Of a DNA stretch of 64,000 bases, positions 43,985 to 53,366 are shown in pieces. This stretch comes from Pirellulales bacterium (GTDB lineage Bacteria > Planctomycetota > Planctomycetia > Pirellulales > DATAWG01), in contig DATAWG010000082.1 of the NCBI GenBank assembly GCA_036267355.1, positions 1 through 64,000 of the forward strand, written 5' to 3'. Under the pieces are notes generated by a model. It saw only the letters and a program-made list of their open reading frames with translations, did no database searches and was not told where the DNA came from. A program made the translations under genes and the position numbers. How positions within the stretch are numbered: position 1 is the first letter of the stretch; each line of letters starts with the position of its first letter.

Positions 43985-44153
43985 AAGCGGAGGGGCCGTT
44001 GATTTGAAGCGACGTGGCCAACTCGCCAACTCGATTCTTGCCGATGACGAGTTTGTGCGTCAAGCGCCTTGGCCGGGCTTGCGAGCAGCACCACATAGCC
44101 GGTGCGCCGCCCCTTCCGTGTTTGGACGGCAAGGCCCCGTTTGCAGGCTCCCA

Positions 44154-44246
44154 GGGCTCGGCCGAAAAATAACTTCCCCCCCCGCTCCCCTTGTGGAAAG
44201 GGGGGTGAGGGGTTCGAAAAGCGGAAGTTCTTTTTCGGCCGAGCCC
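44154..44246. repeat. MITE-like element with 24-base inverted ends
   Basis: GGGCTCGGCCGAAAAATAAC and its continuation (44154-44177) are mirrored by GGAAGTTCTTTTTCGGCCGA and its continuation (44223-44246). The centre is a CCCCGCTCCCC/GGGGTGAGGGG stretch. Related copies or half-copies lie at 51068-51200, 52210-52283 and 56172-56268. Confidence 0.8.
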
Positions 44247-44285
44247 AGGAGCGCTCGACGCCGCACAGCAAAAGGTCGGGCGTGT

Positions 44286-45503
44286 TTACTTGGGCCCCGA
44301 TTCTAGGGTGTTGTTCGGATCGGTTTGGGGAAGCTCGCTCTTGGGCAACGGCGGGGCCTTTTCGCTGCCGATCATGGTTTGGAGTGTCAGCGTTTGGCCG
44401 TTGCGGCGAACGCCGATCGACACTTGGCCCCCCGCCCGACCCATCGCTTGAATTTGCCCCACAAACAAATCGTAGGTCGACACCGGATAATCGTTGACCG
44501 TGACGATCTCGTCGCCAATGCGCAGGCCGGCTCGCGCAGCAGGGCTGTTGGGTTCGACGCCGCTAACGCGAAGCTGCCCATTGCTGTCGTCGAGCACAAC
44601 GCCGAGTCGTGGCCGATCCGTGATCGCCTTCTTGCCGCCGACGTTGACGTTGATCGTGTCGAGCGTGCCGCGCCGGCGGACCAGCAAGCTGATGTTGCCA
44701 TCGGTTTGGGCAGCGGTGCGGAGCCCTGCGACGAGCCCTTCGAAGTTCGTGATTCGCTTGCCGTTGATCGAGGTGATTTCGTCGCCAATGAGCAGCCCGG
44801 CCGGAAATGCAGGGCTTGTCGGCTCGATCCCGACAACCTTCAGCCCGTCGCTATTGCCGATCGGCACGACCGTAATCCCGAGGTGCCCAAAATTGTGGGG
44901 CGGAATTCCGACGGCATTCAGGCTGGCCTGGGGTGCGGTTTGGACCGAAGCCGTCGGAGGAGCGGCGGGAAGCGATTCCGAGCCGCCGGCATCCACCGGA
45001 CCGAGAGGGCCAATCGGTCCCGTGAGCGGAGCCGGGGCGGTCGTCGGCGGCTTGGCGGCCGGGTCTGGGCCGGATGGAGCCGCAGTTCCGGCGTTCGGAG
45101 CCGGAATCGGCGGAAGCGAAACGGCACGGTTCGGATCGTTCAACAAGGTGGTCGTGCCGCCACCTTGATTGACAGGTTGGCCGAGGCCGGGACCAGCCGA
45201 TTGCGGGGTGGCAATAGCCGGTGCAACGGTCGCACCGCCAAGCGCGGGCCCCTGGGCTGGCGTCGAACCGAGAGCTGGTTGGCCGGTTTGGGGCGCGACC
45301 CCGCTGGAATTGCCGGCGGCAGCGGTGCCAGCCCCGCCTTCCAACGCGCCGGTTTGCGCCACTGCATGGGATGCGGAAAGCAACGTCGCCGCGGCGATTA
45401 GTCCGCCGCTGGCGGCAATTAGAACCATGGTTCGTCGCGTGAACGACATGGCCGGCAAGGAATGAACCACCTGCAGGCCATGACCCATTTGAATGCGATT
45501 CAT
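44286..45503 (-). CDS. Secreted protein with two PDZ domains
   Basis: The 405-residue protein has an N-terminal membrane or signal segment (RRTMVLIAASGGLIAAATLL, with an AVA-QT cleavage site possible) and then a Gly/Ala/Pro-rich linker of about 150 residues. Two PDZ domains follow (VVGIEPTSPAFPAGLLIGDE with ITSINGKRI, and VSGVEPNSPAARAGLRIGDE with IVTVNDYPV). No protease domain is present, so it probably acts as an adaptor or scaffold in the periplasm. The ATG at 45503 is supported by AAGGAG on the minus strand. It is divergently oriented to the giant gene at 45938. Confidence 0.88.
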   Translation of the reverse strand: MNRIQMGHGLQVVHSLPAMSFTRRTMVLIAASGGLIAAATLLSASHAVAQTGALEGGAGTAAAGNSSGVAPQTGQPALGSTPAQGPALGGATVAPAIATPQSAGPGLGQPVNQGGGTTTLLNDPNRAVSLPPIPAPNAGTAAPSGPDPAAKPPTTAPAPLTGPIGPLGPVDAGGSESLPAAPPTASVQTAPQASLNAVGIPPHNFGHLGITVVPIGNSDGLKVVGIEPTSPAFPAGLLIGDEITSINGKRITNFEGLVAGLRTAAQTDGNISLLVRRRGTLDTINVNVGGKKAITDRPRLGVVLDDSNGQLRVSGVEPNSPAARAGLRIGDEIVTVNDYPVSTYDLFVGQIQAMGRAGGQVSIGVRRNGQTLTLQTMIGSEKAPPLPKSELPQTDPNNTLESGPK

Positions 45504-45937
45504 AACAACGCTCCTTGATGCAAATGCCAATCGGCTGCGTGGCCGAAACTTGTGGGCCGGTTTTGCGGACAATCAATTTTAGGCCGCTAAACGGCTGGCA
45601 ACAAACGAAAACTGGCCCCGCAAAGGGCTGGCGGCGAACGCGTTTTCGGTGCGAGTGCCTTGCCGAAACGTTTCCGCTCGGTATGGAAAACGCGAAATTT
45701 TGCGATTCATGGGTGGCGGGAATTTTTCATTTGCGCGGGTCGAAATTTCTTTCGCCCACGCCGCTCGTCTGTTACACTAGGTGGACGGCATGTTCGCGAT
45801 TCCGGCTCCGCCAGCATCTTTCGCTGGTGTTGAAGCGTCGGGGGCTTGCGAGTCGCCCTCCCGCACGATCTGCACCAGATCGTGCGAGGGTATGCCGCCC
45901 CGCCCACCTAAATCCCTCCACCAATAGGCACATCGCC
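45504..45937. other. Divergent promoter region
   Basis: This 434-base interval must carry promoters for the PDZ protein (minus) and the giant protein (plus). A TACACT (45773-45778) is a possible -10 for the plus gene, with no convincing -35. A strong hairpin lies at 45857-45889. Confidence 0.4.
45857..45889. promoter_or_regulatory. Perfect hairpin 49 bases before the giant gene
   Basis: CGCACGATCT and AGATCGTGCG pair around the loop GCACC, extended by CCTC/GAGG beyond a one-base bulge. It does not belong to the window's repeat families. It may be an operator, an RNA-binding site or a leader hairpin. Confidence 0.5.
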
Positions 45938-48900
45938 ATGCAAGTTCGCCAGCAAATGCCGCGCTCCCGTCGTATGTTGTTCCTGTCGCTCGCTACCTTG
46001 GCCGCCAGCATCGCGCTGGTCTTTTCGGCGAATCGGTGGCTCTGGTCGGCCGACAACTCGACCGACGCCAAGCCGGCAAGCCTTCAGATTCACCCGGGCG
46101 ACCACATCTGCCTCATCGGCAACACGCTGGCCGACCGCATGCAGCACGACGGCTGGCTGGAAGCGTACCTCTACAGCCGCTTTCCGAAAGACAATCTTGT
46201 GGTGCGCGACCTGGGCTTCTCGGGCGATGAACTGACATTCCGCCAACGCTCGGCCGGCTTCGGCACCCCCGACGACCACCTGACCCGCACCAAGGCCGAC
46301 GTGGTGTTCGCGTTTTTCGGCTACAACGAGTCGTTCGCCGGCGTCGCGGGGCTCGACAAATTCAAGCACGATCTGACCGACTTCATTCATCACACGCAAA
46401 GCGAGAAATACAACGGCAAGAGCGCCCCCCAATTGGTGCTCTTCTCCCCGATTGCAAATGAAAATCTGCACGATCGAAATCTGCCGGACGGCAGCGAGAA
46501 TAACTGGCGATTGGAACAATACACGACCGCCATGGCCGAGGTGGCCAAGGCCAACCATGTGCCGATGGTCGATCTCTACGAACCGACATTGAAGGCTTAT
46601 GCCCAAGCCCCCAAGCCGCTCACGATCAATGGCATCCATCTCACTCCGCACGGCGATGAAGTCGTCGCCCAGGTGATCGATCAATCGCTCTTGGCGGGCG
46701 CCGGCGGGGCGGCAGCCGGCCAGCAGCCGAATCGCGATCCGCAAGCGATGGAAAAGCTGCGCCAAGCGATCGCCGATAAAGATCTGGTCTGGTTCAATCG
46801 CTATCGCACGCTCGACGGCTATTCGATCTTCGGCGGGCGGGCCGATCTGGCCTTCGTCAACCGGCAGACCAATCGCGACGTCGCCGACCGCGAAATGGAA
46901 GTGCTCGACATCATGACGGCCAATCGCGACAAGCGGATTTGGGCCGTCGCGCAAGGGGGCGATCTCAAGGTCGACGACAGCAATACCCCGCCATTTCTCA
47001 AGGTCATCACCAACAAGCCCGGCAAGGGCCCCCACGGCGAACACATCTATCTGACGCCCGAGCAAGAGCTCAAGACGATGACCGTGGCCAAGGGGCTGAA
47101 GGTCACCGAATGGGCGTCGGAGCAGGAATTTCCGCTCTTGGAAAAGGCCGTGCAAATGTCGTTCGACCCCAAGGGCCGGCTGTGGGTGACCGTCTGGCCG
47201 AGCTATCCGCACTGGAAGCCGAAAGACCCGTTGAACGACAAGATTCTGATCTTGGAAGATACGAAAGGCACGGGCCACGCCGATAAGTGTACCGTCTTCG
47301 CCGACCATTTGAATTGCCCGACCGGCTTCGAATTCTACAACGGCGGCGTGATCGTGGCCGATGCACCGTCGTTGCTCTTTCTCAAAGACAGCACCGGCGG
47401 CGACCACGCCGACATCCGGATCCGCGTTCTCGACGGAATCGATTCGGCCGACACGCACCACACCGCCAATAGCTTCACGCTCGATCCGGGCGGCGCGATG
47501 TATTTCCAGGAAGGCACGTTCATGCACACGCAGGTGGAAACACCCTACGGCCCGTCGTTTCGCAATGCGAATGCCGGCGTGTATCGCTACGAACCCCGCA
47601 CGCAAAAATTCGAGGCGTATGTCACCTACGGCTTCGCCAACCCGCACGGCCACGCATGGAACCGCTGGGGTGAAGACGTGGTGATGGACGCCACCGGCGC
47701 CGAACCGTACCACGGAGCCCTGTTTTCCGGCCATCTCGATTTCCCGGAAAAACATAGCCGTCCGCCGAAACTGTATGAGCAGCGCACCCGGCCCTGCCCC
47801 GGCATTGCCTATCTGTCGAGCCGGCAGTTCCCCGCATCGATGCAGGGCGACTTGCTGGTGTGCAACGTGATCGGCTTCCAAGGCATCTTGCGATACAAGG
47901 TCGACGAAGACGGCTCCAGCTTCCACGGCACCGAGCTTTCGCCGATTCTATCCTCGACCGACGAAAATTTCCGCCCGGTCGATCTCAAGATCGGTCCCGA
48001 CGGGGCACTGTATTTCATTGACTGGCAGAACCCGCTGATCGGCCACATGCAGCACAACCTGCGCGACCCCAGCCGCGACCACACCCACGGTCGCATCTAC
48101 CGGGTCGTCGCCGAAGACCGCCCGCTGCTCAAGCCGGCCAAGATCGCCGGCGAGCCGATCGACAAATTGCTCGATCTATTGAAGCAGCCCGACGACCAGG
48201 TGCGCTATCGCGCCCGAATCGAGCTCGGCGGCCGCAATAGCGACGAAGTCGTCGCGGCCTTGCAGAAATGGGTGCCATCGCTCGATCCGAAAGATCCGCA
48301 ATACGAGCACAACATGCTCGAAGCCCTGTGGGCCTATCAATATCAGAACGTCGTGAATCTCGACCTGCTCCATCGCGAATTGGCTTCGCCCGATTATCGG
48401 GCTCGCCGGGCGGCAGTGCGCGTGCTCGTCGCGTGGCGGGATCGGGTGCCGGATGCGCTCGCCCTGCTGAAAAAGCTGGCCGCCGATCCGTCGCCCCAAG
48501 TGCGGCTGCACGCCGTTCGGGCCGCGAGCTTCTTCACGCAGCCGGAGGCGGTCGAAGTGCCGCTGGTTTCGACCGAGTATCCTTCCGACAAATACCTCGA
48601 CTACGTCCGCGGCGAGACGATGAAGGCGCTCGAGCCGTATGTGAAGAAGGCGATCGCCGAAGGCCTCGACCTGCCGCTGACCAGCCCGGCCGCGGCCCGC
48701 TATTTCTTCAAGAACGTCAGCACCGACGATCTGTTGAAGATGAAGCGCAGCCAGGCGGTCGATTTGGAATTGCTCTTCCGCCGCGGCATCCGCGATGAAT
48801 TGCGGCACGAAGCGCTCTCCTCGCTGAGTAAAGTGGAAGGCAAGAGCGAACTCGACGTGTTGCTCGCCGCCATTCGCGGCCAAGACGAGTTGCAAGGAAG

Positions 48901-50977
48901 CCAAGACGATACGGTCGTGTTCGACCTGGTGCGCTTGCTCACGAACCGCGATCCCAGCGAACTGGCGGGAGTCCGCGATCAATTGGAAAAAATGGCCACA
49001 AGCGCCAAATTGCCCGTCACCCGGCAGCTGGGCTTCGTCGCACTGGTCGCTGCCGATGGCAGCGCCGAGCGGGCCTGGGCAATCGCCTCGAAATCGCTCC
49101 AAGGATTGCGCGACTTGGCGACCGCTATGCCGCTGATCCACGATCCGGGCGAGCGAGCCAGTTTGTATCCGAAGGTCGAGCCGCTTGTCGCCGCCGTGCC
49201 GAAAGAATTGGCCAGCGCCAAGTCGCACAGCAAGCAGACCTTCGGCCGCTATGTGCGCATCGAATTGCCCGGCCGCGGCCGTACGCTGACGCTTGCCGAA
49301 GTTGAAGTGTATAGCGATGGCCATAACCTCGCTCGCCAGGGCAAGGCCACCCAAAAGAACACCTATGCCGATGGCGCCGCCAGCCGGGCGATCGACGGCA
49401 ATACCAGCCCGGATTGGGGCAACCAGGGCCAAAGCCATACCCAGGAAAACACGTCGAATCCCTGGTGGGAAGTCGATCTCGGCAGCGAATCGCCGATCGA
49501 ATCGATCGCGATCTATAACCGCGGCGACGGCCTGAGCCAGCGCTTGCAAGGCTTCACGCTCCGAGTGCTCGACAATCAACGCAAGGTCGTTTACGAAAAA
49601 CTCAAGCAGCCCGCTCCCGATCTCGTATCCAAATACGAGCTCGGCGGGGAATCGCCGGACGACGCGGTGCGCCGCGCGGCAATGGTCGCCATCACGTCGG
49701 TGCGCGGCCAGGAAACAGCCGCCTTCAAGGCAATCGCTCCCTTCGTCGGCGACGACAATTTCCGCGCCGCCGCCATCGAAGCCTTGCACCACATTCCAGC
49801 CGCTTATTGGCCGAAGGAAGAAGCCAAACCCGTGACCGATAGCCTGTTGGCCTACGTTCGCAAGGTGCCCGTGGCCGAGCGCAATAATCCCGACGTGCTC
49901 GATGCGATTCAATTCGGCGACAACCTTGCCGCCCTTTTGCCTCCCGACGACGCCAAGCACGTTCGCAAAGAACTTGGCGAGCTCGGAGTGCGCGTCGTGC
50001 GATTGGCGACGCTGCCGGAGAAGATGGAATACGACAAGGAGCGGCTCGTGGTGCAGGCCGGCAAGCCGGTCGAGATCGTGCTCGAAAACAACGACCTGAT
50101 GCCGCACAATTTCGTGATCGTCGAGCCCGGGTCGATGGAGGAAGTCGGCACGCTGGCCGAAACGACCGGCTTGCAGCCCGACGCCTTCAAGCGGCAATTC
50201 GTGCCCCGCAGCAACAAGGTGCTTTTCCACGGCCGCTTGCTCCAGCCACGCGAAACCGAGCGGCTCAGCTTCACGGCCCCGTCGAAGCCGGGCGTTTATC
50301 CCTATATCTGCACCTTCCCCGGCCATTGGCGGCGGATGTACGGCGCGCTGTATGTCGTCGAAAATCTCGAAGACTATCAGGCCGCGCCCGAGGCCTATCT
50401 GGCCAAGCATGTGCTGCCGATCAACGATGCGCTGTTGAAATTCAACCGCCCGCGGACCGAGTGGAAGTTCGACGATTTGCGTCCGCTGGCCGAAAATATG
50501 GACCACGGGCGCAACTTCGCCGACGGCAAACAGATGTTTACCGTGGCAAGCTGCATCGCCTGCCACCGCCTGAACAATGTCGGCACGCAGGTCGGCGCCG
50601 ATCTGACGAAGATCGATCCGAAGTGGAAACCAGTCGATGTGCTGCACAAGCTCGTCGATCCGTCAGAACACATCAACGACAAGTTCTACACCTACATCCT
50701 GAGTCTCGACACAGGCAAGACCGTCACCGGCCTGATCACCGAGGAAACGGCCGACACGGTGAAGCTGATGGAAAACCCGTTGGCCAAGTGCGAGCCGACG
50801 ATCGTCAAGAAGTCGAGCATCGAAGGGCGAAAGAAATCGAACGTGTCGATCATGCCGAAGGGCCTGTTGGAAAAGCTCACCAAGGAAGAGATTCTGGACC
50901 TGGTGGCGTACGTGTATTCGCATGGCGATCCGCACAACAAGCTCTTCCAAGGCGGCAACCAAACGGCAAGCCGGTAA
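45938..50977 (+). CDS. Giant secreted PVC-type protein: SGNH-like, propeller/dehydrogenase, HEAT, discoidin, cupredoxin, cytochrome c
   Basis: The 1679-residue protein starts with a signal anchor (RRMLFLSLATLAASIALVFS). Domains in order: an SGNH-like region (about 40-265) in which the nucleophile block reads LIGNTLADRM without serine; a PVC-type dehydrogenase/propeller region (about 370-740, TIGR02604 type); HEAT-like repeats (about 750-900); a discoidin (F5/8C) domain (about 1100-1230, ASRAIDGNTSPDWG, WWEVDLGS); a cupredoxin (about 1365-1485) with ligands in MPHNFVIV and YICTFPGHWRRM; and a C-terminal cytochrome c (CIACHRLNNVGTQVG, TIGR02603 type). It probably oxidises or binds carbohydrate outside the cytoplasm, passing electrons via copper and haem. 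The ATG at 45938 precedes the signal; the longer open frame does not look coding. Confidence 0.93.
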   Translation: MQVRQQMPRSRRMLFLSLATLAASIALVFSANRWLWSADNSTDAKPASLQIHPGDHICLIGNTLADRMQHDGWLEAYLYSRFPKDNLVVRDLGFSGDELTFRQRSAGFGTPDDHLTRTKADVVFAFFGYNESFAGVAGLDKFKHDLTDFIHHTQSEKYNGKSAPQLVLFSPIANENLHDRNLPDGSENNWRLEQYTTAMAEVAKANHVPMVDLYEPTLKAYAQAPKPLTINGIHLTPHGDEVVAQVIDQSLLAGAGGAAAGQQPNRDPQAMEKLRQAIADKDLVWFNRYRTLDGYSIFGGRADLAFVNRQTNRDVADREMEVLDIMTANRDKRIWAVAQGGDLKVDDSNTPPFLKVITNKPGKGPHGEHIYLTPEQELKTMTVAKGLKVTEWASEQEFPLLEKAVQMSFDPKGRLWVTVWPSYPHWKPKDPLNDKILILEDTKGTGHADKCTVFADHLNCPTGFEFYNGGVIVADAPSLLFLKDSTGGDHADIRIRVLDGIDSADTHHTANSFTLDPGGAMYFQEGTFMHTQVETPYGPSFRNANAGVYRYEPRTQKFEAYVTYGFANPHGHAWNRWGEDVVMDATGAEPYHGALFSGHLDFPEKHSRPPKLYEQRTRPCPGIAYLSSRQFPASMQGDLLVCNVIGFQGILRYKVDEDGSSFHGTELSPILSSTDENFRPVDLKIGPDGALYFIDWQNPLIGHMQHNLRDPSRDHTHGRIYRVVAEDRPLLKPAKIAGEPIDKLLDLLKQPDDQVRYRARIELGGRNSDEVVAALQKWVPSLDPKDPQYEHNMLEALWAYQYQNVVNLDLLHRELASPDYRARRAAVRVLVAWRDRVPDALALLKKLAADPSPQVRLHAVRAASFFTQPEAVEVPLVSTEYPSDKYLDYVRGETMKALEPYVKKAIAEGLDLPLTSPAAARYFFKNVSTDDLLKMKRSQAVDLELLFRRGIRDELRHEALSSLSKVEGKSELDVLLAAIRGQDELQGSQDDTVVFDLVRLLTNRDPSELAGVRDQLEKMATSAKLPVTRQLGFVALVAADGSAERAWAIASKSLQGLRDLATAMPLIHDPGERASLYPKVEPLVAAVPKELASAKSHSKQTFGRYVRIELPGRGRTLTLAEVEVYSDGHNLARQGKATQKNTYADGAASRAIDGNTSPDWGNQGQSHTQENTSNPWWEVDLGSESPIESIAIYNRGDGLSQRLQGFTLRVLDNQRKVVYEKLKQPAPDLVSKYELGGESPDDAVRRAAMVAITSVRGQETAAFKAIAPFVGDDNFRAAAIEALHHIPAAYWPKEEAKPVTDSLLAYVRKVPVAERNNPDVLDAIQFGDNLAALLPPDDAKHVRKELGELGVRVVRLATLPEKMEYDKERLVVQAGKPVEIVLENNDLMPHNFVIVEPGSMEEVGTLAETTGLQPDAFKRQFVPRSNKVLFHGRLLQPRETERLSFTAPSKPGVYPYICTFPGHWRRMYGALYVVENLEDYQAAPEAYLAKHVLPINDALLKFNRPRTEWKFDDLRPLAENMDHGRNFADGKQMFTVASCIACHRLNNVGTQVGADLTKIDPKWKPVDVLHKLVDPSEHINDKFYTYILSLDTGKTVTGLITEETADTVKLMENPLAKCEPTIVKKSSIEGRKKSNVSIMPKGLLEKLTKEEILDLVAYVYSHGDPHNKLFQGGNQTASR

Positions 50978-52286
50978 GCAACGCTGGAGTTCACGCTTCC
51001 GCGTGCGCCTCCGACCGAGCAACCGCCATCGAAGCCGATTCCCATTATGGCGAACCATCGCCTATGGCTCGGCCGAAAAATGACTTCTCCACGGCCTCCT
51101 CTCCCCTTGCGGGAGAGGAGCCGGGGGCGCGGAAGGGCGAGGGACTGAGAGCAATCCGCGGCGAGCAATCAAACCCTTCGTCATTCCTTAGTCATTCGGT
51201 CATTCGAATGCACAAAAAGGTGTTAGGAAATCAGATCGCGGCGCGGGATGAATGGCCGACGCCGGCGGGTCGAAACGGCTTCCTGATCCTGACACCTGCT
51301 TCTGCCCGATCACAATCGCGGCCGTAAGGCCGCACCCAACGTAGCAGGCACACTCCGTGTGCCGTCTGCCCCGCTCTGTGCGCAACCCGCTGCGAAGCGC
51401 AGACGGCACACGGAGTGTGCCTGCTACGTTGGCGCCTTCATTCGAAATTCATCGTCGCCCGCAGCGCGATCGGTGCCGTCGCATTGCCGGAAAATATTGC
51501 CGCGGAAATCAAAGCGATCCAACGTAGCAGGCACACTCCGTGTGCCGTCTGCCCCGCTCTGTGCCCAACCCGCCGCGGAGCGCAGACGGCACACGGAGTG
51601 TGCCTGCTACGTTGGCGCCTTCATTCGAAATTCATCGTCGCCCGCAGCGCTGTCGGTGCCACCGGCGATTGCATTGTAGCCCGAAGCGTTAGCGAGGGAC
51701 GCACGCCGCCGAACGTTCCATTTGTGTGCCAACTCAAGCGGCGCTCCACTGGCCGACTGCGCTGGCCAGTGGCACACCGGCGAACGCCCCCTCACCCCTG
51801 GCCCCTCTCCCGTGAAGGGGGAGAGGGGAACTGGTGTGCCACCGGCGAACGCATTGTAGCCCGAAGCGTTAGCGAGGACGCACGCCGCTGGACGTTCCAT
51901 TTATGTGCGAGCTCAAGCGGCGCTCGCACTGGCCGACTGCGCTGGCCAGTGGCACACTGGCGAACGCCCCCTCACCCCTGGCCCCTCTCCCGCGAAGGGG
52001 AGAGGGGAAACTGGTGTGCCACCGGCGAACGCATTGTAGCCCGAAGCGTTAGCGAGGGACGCACGCCGCTGGACGTTCCATTTGTGTGCGAGCTCAAGCG
52101 GCGCTCCACTGGCCGACTACGCTGGCCAGTGGCACACCGGCGAACGCCCCCTCACCCCTGGCCCCTCTCCCGCGAAGGGGAGAGGGGAACCGGTGTGCCA
52201 CCGGCGAACGCCCGCTCATGCCTAATCCTCTCCCCTTGCGGGAGAGGGGTCCGAAAAGCGGAAGTTATTTTTCGGCCGAGCCTGAG
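50978..52286. repeat. 1.3-kb repeat block
   Basis: An arm of the GGCCGAAAAATGACTTC family and a CCCCTTGCGGGAGAGGAG stem lie at about 51068-51125. Two copies of a 182-base segment with facing GTAGCAGGC arms start at 51339 and 51521. Three 180-base units starting ATTGTAGCCCGAAGCG lie at 51673, 51853 and 52033; each also contains a TGGCCAGTGGCACAC palindrome and a CCCCTCTCCC stem. The block ends in a TTATTTTTCGGCCGAGCC arm (about 52265-52283). No real gene is present; a 297-codon frame across it is repeat translation. Confidence 0.88.
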
Positions 52287-53318
52287 CTACACGCTGAAGC
52301 GAATGTGAAGAATGTCGCCGTCTTTGACGACGTAGTCTTTCGGCTCTTGGCGGAGCAGATTGTGGGCTTTGATTTCGCGCTCGCTGCCAAGCCGCACCAG
52401 ATCGGCACACTGCATCACTTCCGCGCGAATGAACCCGCGAGCAAGGTCGGTGTGGATATTGTCGGCGGCCTCGAGCGCCGTGCCGCCTTTTCGCAATAGC
52501 CACGTGCGCACTTCTTTGTCGCCGGCGGTGAAATAGATCATCTGACCGGTGCAATCCATGATTTGCCGCAACAGGCTGTCGCGATCGCTGGAACCGACGC
52601 CCATTTCCTTTTGGAAATCGGTCCGATCTTCCGGCGTCATCCGCGCCAGTTCGACTTCGAGCGACACTGGCACGGCAACGAGCGGCACCCCGGGCGGCGC
52701 TTTTGCGACAAACCGCTCGGGCGAATCGTCGTCGGCCAGATTCACGACCACGAGCTTCGGCTTCTGCGTCAGCAGGCGAAAACTGCTCGTGGCCTTGAGC
52801 TGCTCCTCGGTCATTTCGGCGGCGTGCAGATGTTGGCTCGCTTCGAGCTTGGCGGCCAACGGCGCGAGCGCGGCCAATTCAGCTTCCAGATTTTCGCGTT
52901 CTTCCTTGCGCAGCGTTTTCTTGAACGACGCTTGTATGCGCTCCATCCGCCCGGTGACGATTTCCAGATCGGCCAGGAGAAAATCCTCATCGAAGCTCGC
53001 CAGCTCCACGAGCGGATCGCCGCCGCCAAACGCTCCGACCACCAGCACCAGCCCGCCCGCCTCGCGGATCATCCCCAGCCGCGCGGCATTGCCCTCATGC
53101 GTGCGGCTCAGGCCGGGTGTGTCGACCAATTCGAGCGAAGCGCGAGTGATCTTTTTCGGATGATAGATCTCGCAAAGCTGGTCGATGCGCGGGTCGGGCA
53201 CGAAAGCCATCGCGCTTTGGCCCAGGTGCGCGGTCGCGGGATCGGGCTTCACGCCCGTCAGCCATTCGAACAGCGAACTCTTGCCCGAACCTTGATATCC
53301 GACAATGCCGATTTTCAT
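52287..53318 (-). CDS. ychF: YchF-like GTPase/ATPase (OBG family)
   Basis: The 343-residue protein has a P-loop GYQGSGKSSLFEW, switch II VDTPGLSRTHEGNAA and a C-terminal TGS-like domain (FTAGDKEVRTWLLRKGGTAL, KDYVVKDGDILHIRFSV). This is the plan of YchF, a translation-associated P-loop NTPase. The G4 motif NKxD is not recognisable; KLVVVNLADDDS occupies the place, consistent with the altered nucleotide specificity of YchF. The ATG at 53318 is directly at the family N terminus. It lies upstream of the transglutaminase gene in gene order but is separated only by 48 bases, so co-transcription is likely. Confidence 0.9.
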   Translation of the reverse strand: MKIGIVGYQGSGKSSLFEWLTGVKPDPATAHLGQSAMAFVPDPRIDQLCEIYHPKKITRASLELVDTPGLSRTHEGNAARLGMIREAGGLVLVVGAFGGGDPLVELASFDEDFLLADLEIVTGRMERIQASFKKTLRKEERENLEAELAALAPLAAKLEASQHLHAAEMTEEQLKATSSFRLLTQKPKLVVVNLADDDSPERFVAKAPPGVPLVAVPVSLEVELARMTPEDRTDFQKEMGVGSSDRDSLLRQIMDCTGQMIYFTAGDKEVRTWLLRKGGTALEAADNIHTDLARGFIRAEVMQCADLVRLGSEREIKAHNLLRQEPKDYVVKDGDILHIRFSV

Positions 53319-53366
53319 GAACGAGCAAGTTGGGGATGAATAAACCGGAGATTGCTGCGAAAACGG

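Noticed and set aside
45515-45937. 141-codon N-terminal extension of the giant protein
   Set aside because: It does not look like coding sequence and precedes a proper signal peptide at 45938.
48176-50647. 823-codon minus-strand frame
   Set aside because: Antisense shadow of the giant protein gene, a common result of high GC and biased codons; no domain can be recognised in it.
51415-52308. 297-codon plus-strand frame
   Set aside because: It is a translation of three 180-base repeat units and palindromes; it has no ribosome site and no family.
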